DNA from: Eucommia ulmoides
Lineage: Eukaryota; Streptophyta; Magnoliopsida; Garryales; Eucommiaceae
Length of the DNA: 64,000 nucleotides
Reading direction: 5' to 3'
NCBI GenBank assembly: GCA_016647705.1
Contig: CM028335.1
Location: forward strand, 42,634,526-42,698,525
Part shown: positions 34,609 to 46,063 of the stretch, one piece after another
How the letters are laid out: the number at the start of each line of letters is the position of its first letter
Position numbering within the stretch: position 1 is the first letter of the stretch
Translations under genes and position numbers: made by a program
Notes under the pieces: generated by a model
Databases searched by the model: none
What the model saw: only the letters and a program-made list of their open reading frames with translations
What the model was told of the DNA's origin: nothing

Positions 34609-34628
34609 ACATTGCTCTGATTATCAAA
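34609..34628 (-). other. Chromovirus primer-binding site
   Basis: Minus strand: TTTGATAATCAGAGCAATG, next to the 5' LTR. It is a one- or two-base-altered form of the initiator-Met PBS TTGGTATCAGAGC. Confidence 0.75.
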
Positions 34629-35483
34629 TGATGCGAACCTCACAAATGATTAGTGAGACCTGAAACCAACTTATGGTTTCTTTGCAAGGATTGAACTAAA
34701 TCAGATTTATAAATGAAAAGACAAGAACACGAAAAGACAGAATTTATGATAGATTACCTTGACCCAAGGTTTATGAATAAAATACGAACCAACGGTATAA
34801 GTAATGATCTTGACCCAATTATTATAACGAATCATGAACCAAAGATATAGGGTTTGAACAACACAAAAAATTATTGATAAGTTCAGGAAAAGTTCTCTAA
34901 AGAACCTAAGAGAAAACTCTCACAATTGTATTAATCAAAAGCAATGTGTTTTTCCTATGGGATATAACTCTCTTAAATAGGTGGCAAAAAATAAAAGAAA
35001 CCCTAGTGTGGCCGTGAACAGTACCCATAAACAATGGTGGCCACAATAGAAAATAAAAGAAACCCTAGTGTCTAACACTACAAGACAAAACAAAAGAATA
35101 AGGAAGTTTCCTAACTTGCCTTACTCTCCTAGCATAAAAAAAAAAAAAAAAACTAATTGGCAATCATGCCTTACAAATCATCAACTAAAATATCTAAATT
35201 AAATTAAAAGTCTAATAAATAAAATAAATATGCTGAATTTTCGTTGTCCTCATGCCTTGGCCCATTTAAGTTCATGTCTAAACCCATTCACTTGCCTTGA
35301 TAAGATGGATTAGGTTTTGATTGTCTGATAGGCCTAATTTGGGCTTAACTTTTGTAGATATGAGCCAAGTCTCTTGAATTAGCCGATTAAGTATTGCTTT
35401 GATTTTTCTTGGACCTTACCTTAGTAATAGGCCCAATTGGAACATATAGCGGATCCTTTTATGGTGCTCCTTGATTCTCATCA
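34629..35483 (-). repeat. Chromovirus 5' LTR
   Basis: Pairs with 24829-25681. The right edge TCTCATCA is followed by the duplicated GCAAA. Confidence 0.93.
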
Positions 35484-35488
35484 GCAAA

Positions 35489-35650
35489 GCATATAGTTTG
35501 TGGCTCCACAAAGATATTGTGAGATTCTTTTAATTGTTCTTCAATGAACACTTCTTGGATTGCTCTGAAAATGACTAACCAACCCCACAGCATAACGGTG
35601 TTGGGCAGGAGATTGTAAAAAGGCATATTGATTTAACTTTCGCCACATTC
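35489..35650 (-). pseudogene. Ty1/copia RT end to RNase H remnant (5' part)
   Basis: On the minus strand: AQHRYAVGLVSHFQSNPRSV, then IKRISQYLCGATNYMLC, which runs directly into YYGGNLHLQ at 24828. This is the thumb/RNase H junction of a copia polyprotein. One stop is visible, and the sequence is lost to the right of about 35650. Confidence 0.83.
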
Positions 35651-36782
35651 TTGTTAATGTCAAAAATTTGTTAACACCTCCAGTTGGTTCGACCAGAGGA
35701 CACGTGGACTTTCCTTGCTGAGGTGGAGGTGGCGAGGTCCTAAATCTAGTCTTTTTTTAGTCAAACCGTTCAGAGATGTCTGAGCTCCAAGGTCGTTGCA
35801 TGTCCAATCCAAGCCGAGCTCAAAGCTTGTACTTGTACAAGGACCCATTGGGGTGTTGTCCGCCTGACGCACCCCAAATTTTGATAGCGGTAGAAGTAGA
35901 GAATCGTGAAAAGAGGAAACAAGTTTCATTTCTCCCTCTCTAAGTCATCCAAATCCATTCACTTTTTAAAATGGTTTGTCAAGAGTTTTTCTAGGAGTCG
36001 GTTTTGAAAAACTTCTTGGACCGACACTTTATGTTAAAAATGGACTCGCCACCTAACATGAGGGTTTAAATGGTGTACTAGGTCACTAGGATTTTAAAAA
36101 TTCATTTTTCCTTTTAAAATGGCCTGTATTTTGACTTCCAAAAGTTTGTGTACCAGAGATATTCTTTAAGTTTGGGAGTCAGTTATGTTTAGGGAAAGTT
36201 TTAAGTACCCTAAGATATCCGTTCGTAAATGGTACCTTGGTCTAAATAGATATTCACTATTAAACATATCCAAGCAGGTTTCCTTAGTGGAAGGAGGAAT
36301 GTCAATTTTTGTCACCGTTTTGGTGAGCCGCGTGGGTGACGAACCAACTTCTGCAGGACTATTCGATGGGCTTGATGCCATTACAAGAAAACAAAAAAAA
36401 TAAGGTTATAGAATGGGAAGACAAAGATGAAAGAAAATTGACAAGAAAAGAAAAGAAATGCAAGAAATCTTACTAAACTGAGAGCGTAAGACAGAGAAGA
36501 TGACCTTTTATCTCTCTTATTCGAACCAACACTCAAGTTAAGGGCAAATAATGAGGTAGAATTTCACACTTCTATCTATAACTTTCAAGATAAGTTTAAT
36601 AAAGAAACTAGGACAAGAATTCAAGCCCAATAACAGAAGAAATTCCACTGAATTAACCGAACTAAGAAAAGGCCCACTATGGGTGGCCCAATACATAGTT
36701 TGAACAAATCCAATCCTAATTACTCCACAAACCATCTAGGGCGAGCACAAGAAAGTGGCACAACGCTTAGACATACCCAATC
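35651..36782. other. Unclassified repetitive-looking DNA
   Basis: No recognised gene. Short phrases such as GGACTCGCCACCTA (near 36044) are common in plant LTR-type repeats. I could not find a pair or ends. A G run lies at 36800-36830, just to the right. Confidence 0.4.
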
Positions 36783-36882
36783 CAAAGACAATGGTCTACT
36801 GGGGGGGGGAGAGGGGAGGGGGAGAGGCTTGCGTCTTCTTTCCCCTTCCCGATTATCTTTATGAATGTAGCGTCGGGATACC
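36783..36882 (-). pseudogene. Tat3 gag end (left of nested Athila derivative)
   Basis: On the minus strand it reads GYPDATFIKIIGKGKE, the usual continuation (roughly 'RGYL-F-GK') after a Tat gag zinc knuckle. That knuckle is on the far side of the Athila derivative at 42853. The last five bases, ATACC (36878-36882), are duplicated at 42848-42852. The element is lost to the left of about 36790. Confidence 0.6.
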
Positions 36883-38320
36883 TGATAGGTGTAAAATACC
36901 TATCTATTTAGAAATCAAATTTGTTAGTTTTCAAGTGTATTAGTTATATTTAATTGTGTTTTAGTTTGTTTTAGTGTAAAACAGGTGAAGGGATGTTAAC
37001 GGGCAATAAACAAGCGAAAACGGTGGAGAAACGGTGAACAAAACGTGAAGAACTGGGTTTTGATGCATGAAGACCACCGCCTAGGCGAAAAAGAGTCAGA
37101 AAGTTGGAGTACTGAAGTGCTGAACCACCGCCTAGGCGAGAAAACGTCAAAATGTTGTGCCAGCAGCCACCGCCTAGGCGAAGATCCACTAGAAGCTTTA
37201 CTGACTTAAACCACCACCTAAGCGGTGAACCACCTCCTAGGCAGTGACACTCTACGCATAAATATCTATTTTTAGATATTTTGAATATATTTTCCAAAAA
37301 CCTTGCTTTTAACCCCTTCCTCCCCTAATTGAAAAGAAACCGAATGATATTTTGAGAGCTCCTTCCACCTTAGTTAGGTTTAGATATTTTATGAAGTATA
37401 TTAGATTAGTTTTAGGAAGTGTTTTTGGCCAATTCTTGAAGAGCTGGAAGAGGAAGTTCATCAATGGAGAAAAGGAAGCTCGGGAGGATTGTTCTTTGGC
37501 GAAAGTGGACTACTCCACTTTGAGATTTGATTTTTCTTCCCTTGTTTCCATCTTTGTACTTAATGTTTATTGTTGATATTGATGATCTCCTCTTTATTTA
37601 ATATTGTATTGGCTAAGAGCATGTTAGTTTAATTAAAGATTAGTTAGGGATAGATGTAGTTGTGTAAATACTCGTTTGGTTTAATGTATGTTTCTTTAAC
37701 GATTATTGCTTTTAAATCCGATCGTGTTTATCATTTGATGATGATATTAGTATTCTTATAATGGTATTAGGGTTGGATTTGAGAATCTAGGGTTTGACAC
37801 TCGGGAGAGGTAACCCTGAATTCAGACTAGGGTAAACACATCGTTACGATCTAACGACCCGGGAGGGCGTTAGTTAGTGTGCAATTGATGACGTTGGGTC
37901 AAGACTCACACGGACTAGAGTTGTTATGACATTGAGGGAGACCTGTTCGTTGACACGAAGTCGTGTATTCCCCCGTCTTACACTCAGAAGAGGTGGCGGA
38001 GAAGTTTACGAACCGAGATTGTCGGATACCTAAACTCCGTTATTGTTAATTAAACGAAATCAAACATATATTAAGTGAATGAAATAAATCCCTAATTAAT
38101 CAACTTAGTTAGTATTAACCCACTAATTGTAGTTTAGCTTAGTTTAATTTTAAATCATGTCTTTAATTGTTAGGATAATATGAGACTACGTAAATTGCGG
38201 TATTCAATTATTCACACTTTTATCTGTGGGAACAATATCTGATCTTCAAGATCTACTATATTAAAACTTAGACCTCGTGTACTTGCAAGAGTAAGTAGCA
38301 GTGTATTTTATGCCCTACCA
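36883..38320 (+). repeat. Athila derivative 5' LTR
   Basis: Starts TGATAGGTGTAAAATACC and ends GCCCTACCA. CGCCTAGGCG palindromes lie at 37077-37252, fewer than in Athila1. The CGGGAGAGGTAACC and CCCCCGTCTTACACTC landmarks of Athila1 are shared in reverse orientation. Confidence 0.92.
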
Positions 38321-38326
38321 AGTTTT

Positions 38327-38344
38327 TGGCACCGTTACCGGGGA
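38327..38344 (+). other. Athila derivative primer-binding site
   Basis: TTGGCACCGTTACCGGGGA, 6 bases after the 5' LTR. This is the tRNA-Asp-type PBS with two changes; the 6-base gap equals that in Athila1. Confidence 0.87.
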
Positions 38345-38900
38345 TTAGTGTGAATTTTTAAGTTGATATTGCGACTAAGTAGTCGATTGTTAATTCTGAC
38401 ATTTATTTTGTTTTGTTTTTAATTAGAATTTTTATTTTATAGTGTTAATGTGATCAAGCCGTGCAAGAAACGATGAAGAAGATTGGAATTCTTAATTCTC
38501 AATCCCGAGATTGAGCTTATATTGAAAATGATAAGGACTGAGAGGAGAAGCCAACTTCAATACATGATCTTGATCCAACTGAGCATTTGAGCCCAAATTC
38601 CTTGTCTATAGGTAATTTTGGTGAAAAATACTTAGTAACATGAAAGTCTAGCTGGGGATGGTAACTCAAGCGTAATTTTTTTTTGAAATGAAACTCAGGG
38701 TATCAAATTACCCGATTTTTGTTACTATTTATTTGATTATTTATTCTTTTTGGAAGCCGGCATGGCTTCGAAACGTGTTCGAAAATGAATTTAGGAATGT
38801 GGTGCTTGGGGAAGTGTTTTCATGCTTAAACATGTTGAACAAGCGAAGTGGAAATGTACGGGGTGGAGTCGTATTTTAAAAATTTGAGAAAAACATAAAG
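38345..38900 (+). pseudogene. Athila derivative gag remnant
   Basis: A short stretch from the ATG near 38472 can be read with stops (MKKIGILNSQSRD, later SIHDLDPTEHLSPNSLSIG). It lies where gag should start, but I find no capsid motif. No function is expected. Confidence 0.4.
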
Positions 38901-38904
38901 CAAG

Positions 38905-39185
38905 AGCTACAGGCGCACCGCCAAGGCGGTAAAATTATAGGTTGTGTGTTTTTTCAACAAAACGGCCCACCGCCTAGGCGGTCAAACTCCAAAATGCAAC
39001 AAATTTTCAAAACACGCTCCATCTCCTAGGCGAAGAAACCACCGCCTTGGCGAAAATAGTGCAGTTGGCTGAGTTTTCACACTGGCGTAACTTCGCCTAG
39101 GCGGAGAAACTACCGCCTAGGCGAATAAATGTCAAAAAGGTTTGTTTTCAAAAAAGGGCTCCATCGCCTAGGCGATGAACCTTAT
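38905..39185. repeat. CGCCTAGGCG palindrome array in the Athila derivative interior
   Basis: About nine palindromes or near-palindromes such as CCGCCTAGGCGG, in pairs. This corresponds to the internal array of Athila1 at 6132-6512 in reverse orientation. Confidence 0.82.
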
Positions 39186-41381
39186 GCAGTTAAAACAGCC
39201 CGTTCATTAAAAATTGAAAATCACAAGGCTCCTTCCTATAAACCTCCACCTTCTCTCTAAAATCTCATTTCCAAACCGTTCCAATACTCAAAAATCATCC
39301 TTCCATATTACAAAATTTGTGATTTCCACCACAAATCAATTTTCAACCCCATTTTCGCGATTTCTTTATCACTTTGGGATTTCGGTTTGATTTTTGGTGA
39401 TAACTTAGTTTCTATGGATTGTTAAATTGTGTGAAACAAAATTACATGCTACATTGTTCATATTTTGTTGAAACGTTGTGATTAGTGTGTGCACCAAATC
39501 AAATCCACAGGTTCATGTGCGACCGCTTCGACATTGTCGCCATACTTTTTGCAACTGCAACAATTTCCATCTCGACGTGATAGTGGTGGAGAGGAATTCT
39601 CTATCAGGTGAACAGTAGGGAATAAGTCTTATTCCCTAGGTATGTGTTCAACCCATTTTGTTTGCATTAATGTTATATGTTTATTGGGTTCGCTGACAGT
39701 GGAACACTTCTTTTGTTCAAGCATGTATTGGGATGGAATGGATGATTAGTTAAGTGGATGTTCATCCATTTTGATTTTTTGTAAAAAATGATGAACCATT
39801 ATTTTATTTTATTTTATTTTTTTTGAACAAAATGCAAAAAAAAAATTTATGTACAAATTTATGTTTATGTATGTATTTTATTATTTTAATGAATGTTTTA
39901 GTTTTTAAATTTTTAGTTTAGTGTAGTTTAATTTTTGTTTTTGCATGATTAGTGTTAGATTAATTTATATATGTTAGTATTAGATTTAGTTTACAATTGT
40001 TTATGTATGAAGCTGTGTTTGCATGTTTAGATGTTGAGTTCATTTGGGCCAAGTTCCGATAATAAGAATTATACCCTAATTGCATATTGAGGTCGGGGGT
40101 AATACCTTCTTTGTGTATTTTGTGTGCTTAACATGTCAATTGGATAAAAATTATCTCGATCCTAAAATCGCACGACATTTGAACTCAATGTATAATTATC
40201 TAAATGATTAGACGCTGATTATTCACTATTAAGCTCATGATAGAAAATGAGGAAATTAGAACTTGATTTGGGGAAAACTGGAGGCGGAATCCTAGGTAAG
40301 GTAATTCCGGAGACGTGATTTAGGCCATCAATTTTTCGCTTGAACCATTGTAGCTAACCTGAAAATTTTCATTCCTTATTTCCCCTGTCGAAGCCGATAA
40401 CGTAATCAATTCTGACAACGTTCAAATACTCCTTTCATTTAAATTTTTCCTAACCCAATATCGCTAAACCTAATTTTCAAAATTCAGTGAAATCAAGTGA
40501 GCGGTCGGGTTTCTGATAAATTTTTATTGATTCGGTATTAGTGTATTCACTTGTCACTTTCGTATTTCTTTTTGCACCCTCCTAAAATAAGTTTGGGGGG
40601 ATGTTTCTATAATTTCTTTCTTTTACATATTCCTGAAATTTTATATATTTAAATAAATTTGGGGGTGTATTTTTCAAACTTCTTTTTGCACTCTCCTAAA
40701 ACTATAATAATTCAAATTAATTTAGGAATATGTTGTAAAAAAAAAAAAAGCCAAACAAACGTAAATATCGTTTTCATTTTCTTTTCTTTCGACAAGTGAA
40801 TACAAGGATTTTCTTTTCTTATTCAGAGTTGTATTCTAAGAATGTGGGGGTCATGAGAGAGGATAGCGACAAGCGATTTTACTTCGGGTATCGTTCAATT
40901 AAAACGATTTTTTTTATTTTCAATACCAGTGATACCCGTGGTCGTTCTCCAAAGCCAAATCAAGCCTTATTGATCTCTGTGAATATCTGAGCCTACATTA
41001 GTGGATAGTAGATTCCAATCAAGCGTATGGTTTTCCTGAATCCTTCAACGGTTTAAGTTATGAGCTTAACGATTGAATAATCCAATCCGGAATTTGAATA
41101 GTTACACATTTGAGTTCTCACACACACACTTCAAATGGATCTAGAATGGTTTTTATTGATATTGATTGTTGAAATTCTAAAACACCACTTGGTGTGGGTT
41201 ACTTCTCGAACTTGATCAGAATTAGAGATGTTGAGGAAGGAACAAAATTTGTCCTTTCGATTGAACTTTATATTTACATGCATGTACTTCTTTTGGGTTA
41301 AAATTTTTCATTTTTATTTTGTTAGTTCATTAGTTAGTTTAGCTTAGTGTTAGTGTTTTGCTCGAGGACTAGCAAAATTCT
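39186..41381 (+). other. Athila derivative 3' untranslated region
   Basis: Non-coding; related in reverse to 2711-5900 of Athila1. A polyA run is near 40737. Confidence 0.6.
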
Positions 41382-41395
41382 AAGTTTGGGGGTAT

Positions 41396-42847
41396 TAATA
41401 GGTGTAAAATACCTATCTATTTTGAAACCGAATTTGTTCAAGCATATTAGTTATATTTAATTGCGTTTTAGTTTGTTTTAGTGTAAAACAGGTGAAGGGA
41501 CGTTAACGGGCGATAAACAAGCGAAAACGGTGGAGAAACAGTGAACAAAACGTGAAGAACTGGGTTTCGGTGCATGAAGACTGCCGCCTAGGTGGGAAAG
41601 AGTCAGAAAGTTGGAGTGCTGAAGTGTTGAACCACCACCTAGGTGAGAAAACGTCAGAATGTTGTGCTAGTAGCCACCGCCTAGGCAGAGAAACCACTAC
41701 CTAGGCGAAGATCCGACAGAAGCTTAACTGACTTAAACCACCACCTAAGCGGTGAACCACCGCCTAGGTGGTGACACTCTGCGCAGAAATATCTATTTTT
41801 AGATATGTTGAAGATTTTTTCCAAAAACCTTGCTTTTAACCCCTTTCTCCCCCAATTGTAAAGAAACCGGATGATATTTTGAGAGCTCTTTCCACCTTAG
41901 TTAGGTTTAGATAATTTAGGAAGTAGATTAGATTAGTTTTAGGAAGTGTTTTTGGCCAATTCTTAAAGAGCTAGAAGAGGAAGTTCATCAATGGAGAAAA
42001 GGAAGCTCGGGAGGATTGTTCTTTGGCGAAAGTAGACTACTGCACTTTGAGATTTGATTTTTCTTCCCTTGTTTCCATCTTTGTACTTAATGTTTATTGT
42101 TGATATTGATGATATCCTCTTGATTTAATATTGTATTGGCTAAGAACATGTTAGTTTAATTAAAGATTAGTTAGGGATAGATAGAGTTGTGTAAATACTC
42201 GTTTGGTTTAATGTATGTTTCTTTAACGGTTGTTTCTTTTAAATCCGATCGTGTTTATCATTTGATGAAGATCTTAGTATGCTTGTAATAGTATTAGGGT
42301 TGGATTTGAGAATCTAGGGTTTAACACTCGGGAGAGGTAACCCTGGATTTGGACTAGGGTAAACACATCGTTACAATCTAACGACCCAGGAGGGCATTAG
42401 TTAGTGTGCAATCGATAATGTTGGGTCAAGACTCACGCTGCCTAGAGTCGTTAAGACATTGAGGGGGATCTCTTCGTCGACACAAAGTCGCGTATTCCCC
42501 CGTCTTACACTCGGAAGAGGTGGCGGAGGAGTTTACGAATCGAGATTGTCGGATACCTAAATTCCGTTATTGTTAACTAAACGAAATCAAACATGTATTA
42601 AGTGAACGAAATCAATCCCTAATTAATCAACTTAGTTAGGATTAACCTACTAATTGTAGTTTAGCTTAGTTTAATTTTAAATCATGTTTTTAATCGTCAG
42701 GATAATATGAAACTACGTAAATTGCGATATTCAATTATTCACACTTTTCTATGTGGGAACAATATCCGATCTTCAAGATCCACTATATTAAAACTTAGAT
42801 CTCGTATACTTGCAAGAGTAAGTAGCGGCGTATTTTACGCCCTACCA
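41396..42847 (+). repeat. Athila derivative 3' LTR
   Basis: Pairs with 36883-38320. It starts TAATAGG instead of TGATAGG, so the terminal TG is mutated. It is preceded by the PPT AAGTTTGGGGGTAT and followed by ATACC. Confidence 0.92.
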
Positions 42848-42852
42848 ATACC

Positions 42853-44261
42853 CTTTTTTAATTTCCTCTTTCAACTGGTAACATTCATCCATTGGTGTGA
42901 TCGTGATCCTTAAGGAACTCACAATATTTGTTTGTGTTTTTCTTTCTCCCCTTAGCCTTTAGCGTGCCAGGCCGCCTAAGGTCGGGCTCTTTCCCTTCAA
43001 TCTCGTGCAGGATTGTTGCCACAAGCAGTCTCAAGGGTGTGAACTGCTAAGGCCTCATATTGGTCTTTCAATTTTCCTTATGCTTTGAATTTCTGGTTCC
43101 CCGTTAGTGGGGACTATCTTTCTTCTTGAACACCTTCTATTTTCTTTGGTCTTTCGACGCTGACCTTGTCCTCTCTCAGGGAGTCCGCCTCATTGAAGCG
43201 CGCCCTTCGGGATAAGGCATCGTCCATGTTTCACATCGTATTTTTAGCAAGAGAGTAGAAGAACTATCATTCCCTCAATCGGCTCATGAGTGCGGCGAGG
43301 GCCATACCATTGTCTAGTTAGTCAATATATATGGCCTCCTCATCGAAGTGGTTGAGGAATTGACTGAGTAACTCGTCCTCGCGCTGCTTGAGAGTGAGGA
43401 GGTGAGTGGAAGTTTTGTCCTTCTTGCAACTGTGTTTAAATCTTATTAGAAACTCCCTCTTAATGTTGCTAAAACATGAGACAGAGTAAGGATAGAGTGC
43501 GAGATACCATTTTCGAGCTCCAACCTACAAGGCAACGGGTAGGATTTGCAACGCAGCGCATCGGAGGCTTCCTGGAGGTCCAGGATCATTTTGAAGGTGG
43601 CAACAAGACCAATTGGATTATTTGGTCCATCGTATTTGGTTAGAGGGATAGACGAATCGGTGAGGTACTGACTCGTCTAGAATATCTATGGTGAAAGGAG
43701 AACAAGTTAGTTAAGGCACATCATTCTCGGTGCCATTTGCTAGAGCTTGTACTCTAATATCCATTTCATCGAGGCGATACTCTAGAGTAGGGATATATCC
43801 CTGGAGGGGATACTGCCCTCGATCCTGACATGGCCGCGATTTAACATAAGAGTCTTCGAATGGAAGAGATGGAAACCTTTGGCAATATGACTCTGCCCCC
43901 AGGTAGATATAGCTTCTCAAGGGTTCATCGTGATGATTATAGATGTGCTCCGCTCCAACAAAGGCCTATATGGTGAAATACGAGAGCATTCCTTGGTAAT
44001 AACCCCATCGCGGAGGAGGACGAACTCCTTCTGGATGTGGCCCATATGTGCTTGAACCGCATTCACCAGTTGTACGATATGGCGGTTCAACTCAACCACC
44101 TAATTCTCAATTTGCTCGAGATGAGGTTACCTATGTACCGGCGTGGGGCCCAGCACATGAGGATTCATCGGTGCTTCCTGGAGAGATAAGTAATTTGACT
44201 ACGATTCTCGTATTGGTAGAGGATTTTCTATTAACGCGACACTCTTGGAGCGAGTGAGCAT
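42853..44261 (-). pseudogene. Tat3 gag
   Basis: Minus strand from the ATG at 44261 (MLTRSKSVALIENPLPIRES). Middle motif: SSIPLTKYDGPNNPIGLVATF, with DALRCKSYPL following. The capsid end near 43430-43290 reads LTLKQREDELLSQFLNHFDE and LMSRLRE. Stops occur throughout. The remainder is at 36783-36882. Confidence 0.75.
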
Positions 44262-44311
44262 GAATGGAGAAATGTCAAAAAACAATGGAGAGGAAACACG
44301 ACTTCGACCAT

Positions 44312-44333
44312 CGTTCCCACAAACGATGCCAAC
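44312..44333 (-). other. Tat3 primer-binding site
   Basis: Minus strand: GTTGGCATCGTTTGTGGGAA, next to the LTR start TGATGTTGCC. Same type as in Tat1 and Tat2. Confidence 0.75.
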
Positions 44334-44923
44334 TGATGTTGCCGAAAAATGGTAACATAGTGAATTTATAGATCTGCCCTCACTTACCTCCGTTTGGCTG
44401 CCTTCAAAGGGGTTCCTGCACAAATCCTTGACATTAGGGGTGGATCCTCGTGAAGAACCTCCAACGTGAGAGTAAATATCTAGTGGAGATGAATATGTAA
44501 TCGGACATTGGATGTAATGTTGAGTGATAACACGTAAAACGTCATACCTGAACCCGTATTTTACCTGGTTTTTATACGATACTTGGCCGATTTTGGGGAG
44601 AGAATTGAGTGTCTCGTCACTAATTCTGTTATGGCAAAATGATTGTTTTGTCCTTTACGTGCCCTCTGTGCTAGACGAGTATTCTCCAGTGATTTGGTAA
44701 AGAGTCACTCTTGGGCGGTTAGCATTGTGCTTTGTTTGCACCCGATGACGCGATCCTTACCGAGGATGGATCTAGGGCTTTTCCAAAAACATCACTCTTC
44801 CCCGAGTGTTTGGCCTACCGGAGATGATGGGCCTGAGTCTAGAACTATCGCAACCCAGGTCTTTGGCCACGGGTCATCTGGCTTTTCGGAGTGGGTAGCC
44901 CAGGACTAAATCTCCAACCATCA
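44334..44923 (-). repeat. Tat3 5' LTR (right edge tentative)
   Basis: Starts TGATGTTGCCGAAAAA beside the PBS, as Tat1 does. CCATCA at 44923 is the most likely other end. No partner LTR is in the window. Confidence 0.6.
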
Positions 44924-46063
44924 AAATCTAATGTGTAATTTGGCATTTTCTAGTTTTAGTAAAATAGAAAGAGGCAGAAGTCTTGTAGGGATATTTTATT
45001 AGATAAGTTGGAAGTTTGATTGGGGTTAAGAGTGGTACGCTTTGTGAGCCACCAACCAGCCAAGTGTAACTAGGAGAAAACGCGTAATTAGGAATAGATG
45101 AGTCGACCTTTTCACCGTCGATTCAATTGGAACAAGCTGGACGTGTCTTGTCTACCTTTTACAATTATCACCAACGTGCTGGCATGTCATCATATTATAT
45201 ATGCTTTTCCTTTGACGGTGCCCAACCATCATATTATTATTCTCTCTAATATAAAACATAAGTCAGCATCATGACCGTTTCAAATCCATCTCCCACAAAA
45301 GCCTTTGAGGATAACTCAACGTTAATCACTACATTTAGTTGGATAAAAAATAGATTAAAAATAAAAAATAAAAAAATTTAGTAAAGATGAAGAACAGAAA
45401 GAGGGAAAAAAAAAAAAAAAACTGACAAAGTGATGTTTTTCTTTACAAATTGAGAAAAAAAAAAAAAAAAAAAAAATTAAAATTATACTCCTAATAATAA
45501 AAATTTTAATTTTAATTTATAATATAAGAGAATAAAATAGTAATTATATTAAAATAAATTATTTTTTTTTAATTTTATTTTTCAACCAAACCACATTAAA
45601 AAAAAAAATTATTTTATAATAAATAAAAATATTATCCCTTAATTACTTTTTCTTTCAACACAGATAAAGAATTTACTATGCATTAATCTTTTAAAAAATA
45701 AAAAATGAACTCTATGTGCCTTCAATTAAGGAATTCATGGTAATAATTAATTACCATATCATTAAATTTTATGATTAAACTAATGACGTAGACAAATAGT
45801 TTGTGAGCCTTTCACAAAATGAATTGGTAAATGTTAAAATAAAAACAAAACACTAAGTGGTAACCACGCAATATTAGTAGTGCTTAGCATTTTTTTTGGT
45901 TTTTGTAAAAACAGAAGAGATATCGATTACAGAAATTGGGTAAATAAATAGGAGGCAGTACTGCTCATTTTTTCGATATTCGAACCCCTTCCATTATTAT
46001 TCGTACCCTGCCTGCATGTGAATTCAAATCTCTGTCTCCCCATTCACTGCTCACAACCCCCTC
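44924..46063. other. Intergenic and promoter region upstream of the LRX gene
   Basis: AT-rich with poly(A) runs at about 45405-45420 and 45453-45475. The 100 bases before the start codon are pyrimidine-rich. I see no gene. Mobile DNA ends about 1.1 kb upstream of the LRX start codon. Confidence 0.6.
45940..45953 (+). promoter_or_regulatory. Possible TATA element of the LRX gene
   Basis: GTAAATAAATAGG about 115 bases before the start codon, followed by a C/T-rich leader. Not a perfect TATAAATA; a weak call. Confidence 0.35.

Larger units (their letters stand above)
24829..35483 (-). mobile_element. Ty3/gypsy chromovirus-type element with internal deletion and three nested insertions
   Basis: Minus orientation. 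The 3' LTR is at 24829-25681 and the 5' LTR at 34629-35483 (853 and 855 bp, TGATG...ATCA ends). TSD GCAAA is at 24824-24828 and 35484-35488. The PPT is at 25682-25695 and the initiator-Met-type PBS at 34609-34628. Gag and protease are present, but pol is reduced to the RT N-terminus fused to the last residues of the polyprotein. A MITE, a non-autonomous LTR element and a solo LTR sit inside. Protein motifs look like CRM/Reina-type chromoviruses; the exact lineage is not settled. Confidence 0.92.
36883..42847 (+). mobile_element. Athila deletion derivative without pol
   Basis: Plus orientation. The LTRs are 36883-38320 and 41396-42847 (1438 and 1452 bp), with TSD ATACC. The PBS is at 38327-38344 and the PPT at about 41382-41395. 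Internal DNA is only 3.1 kb: a short gag-like start, a CGCCTAGGCG array, then sequence related to the 3' untranslated region of Athila1. Protease, RT, integrase and env-like genes are all absent. It would depend on a full Athila for movement. Confidence 0.93.
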
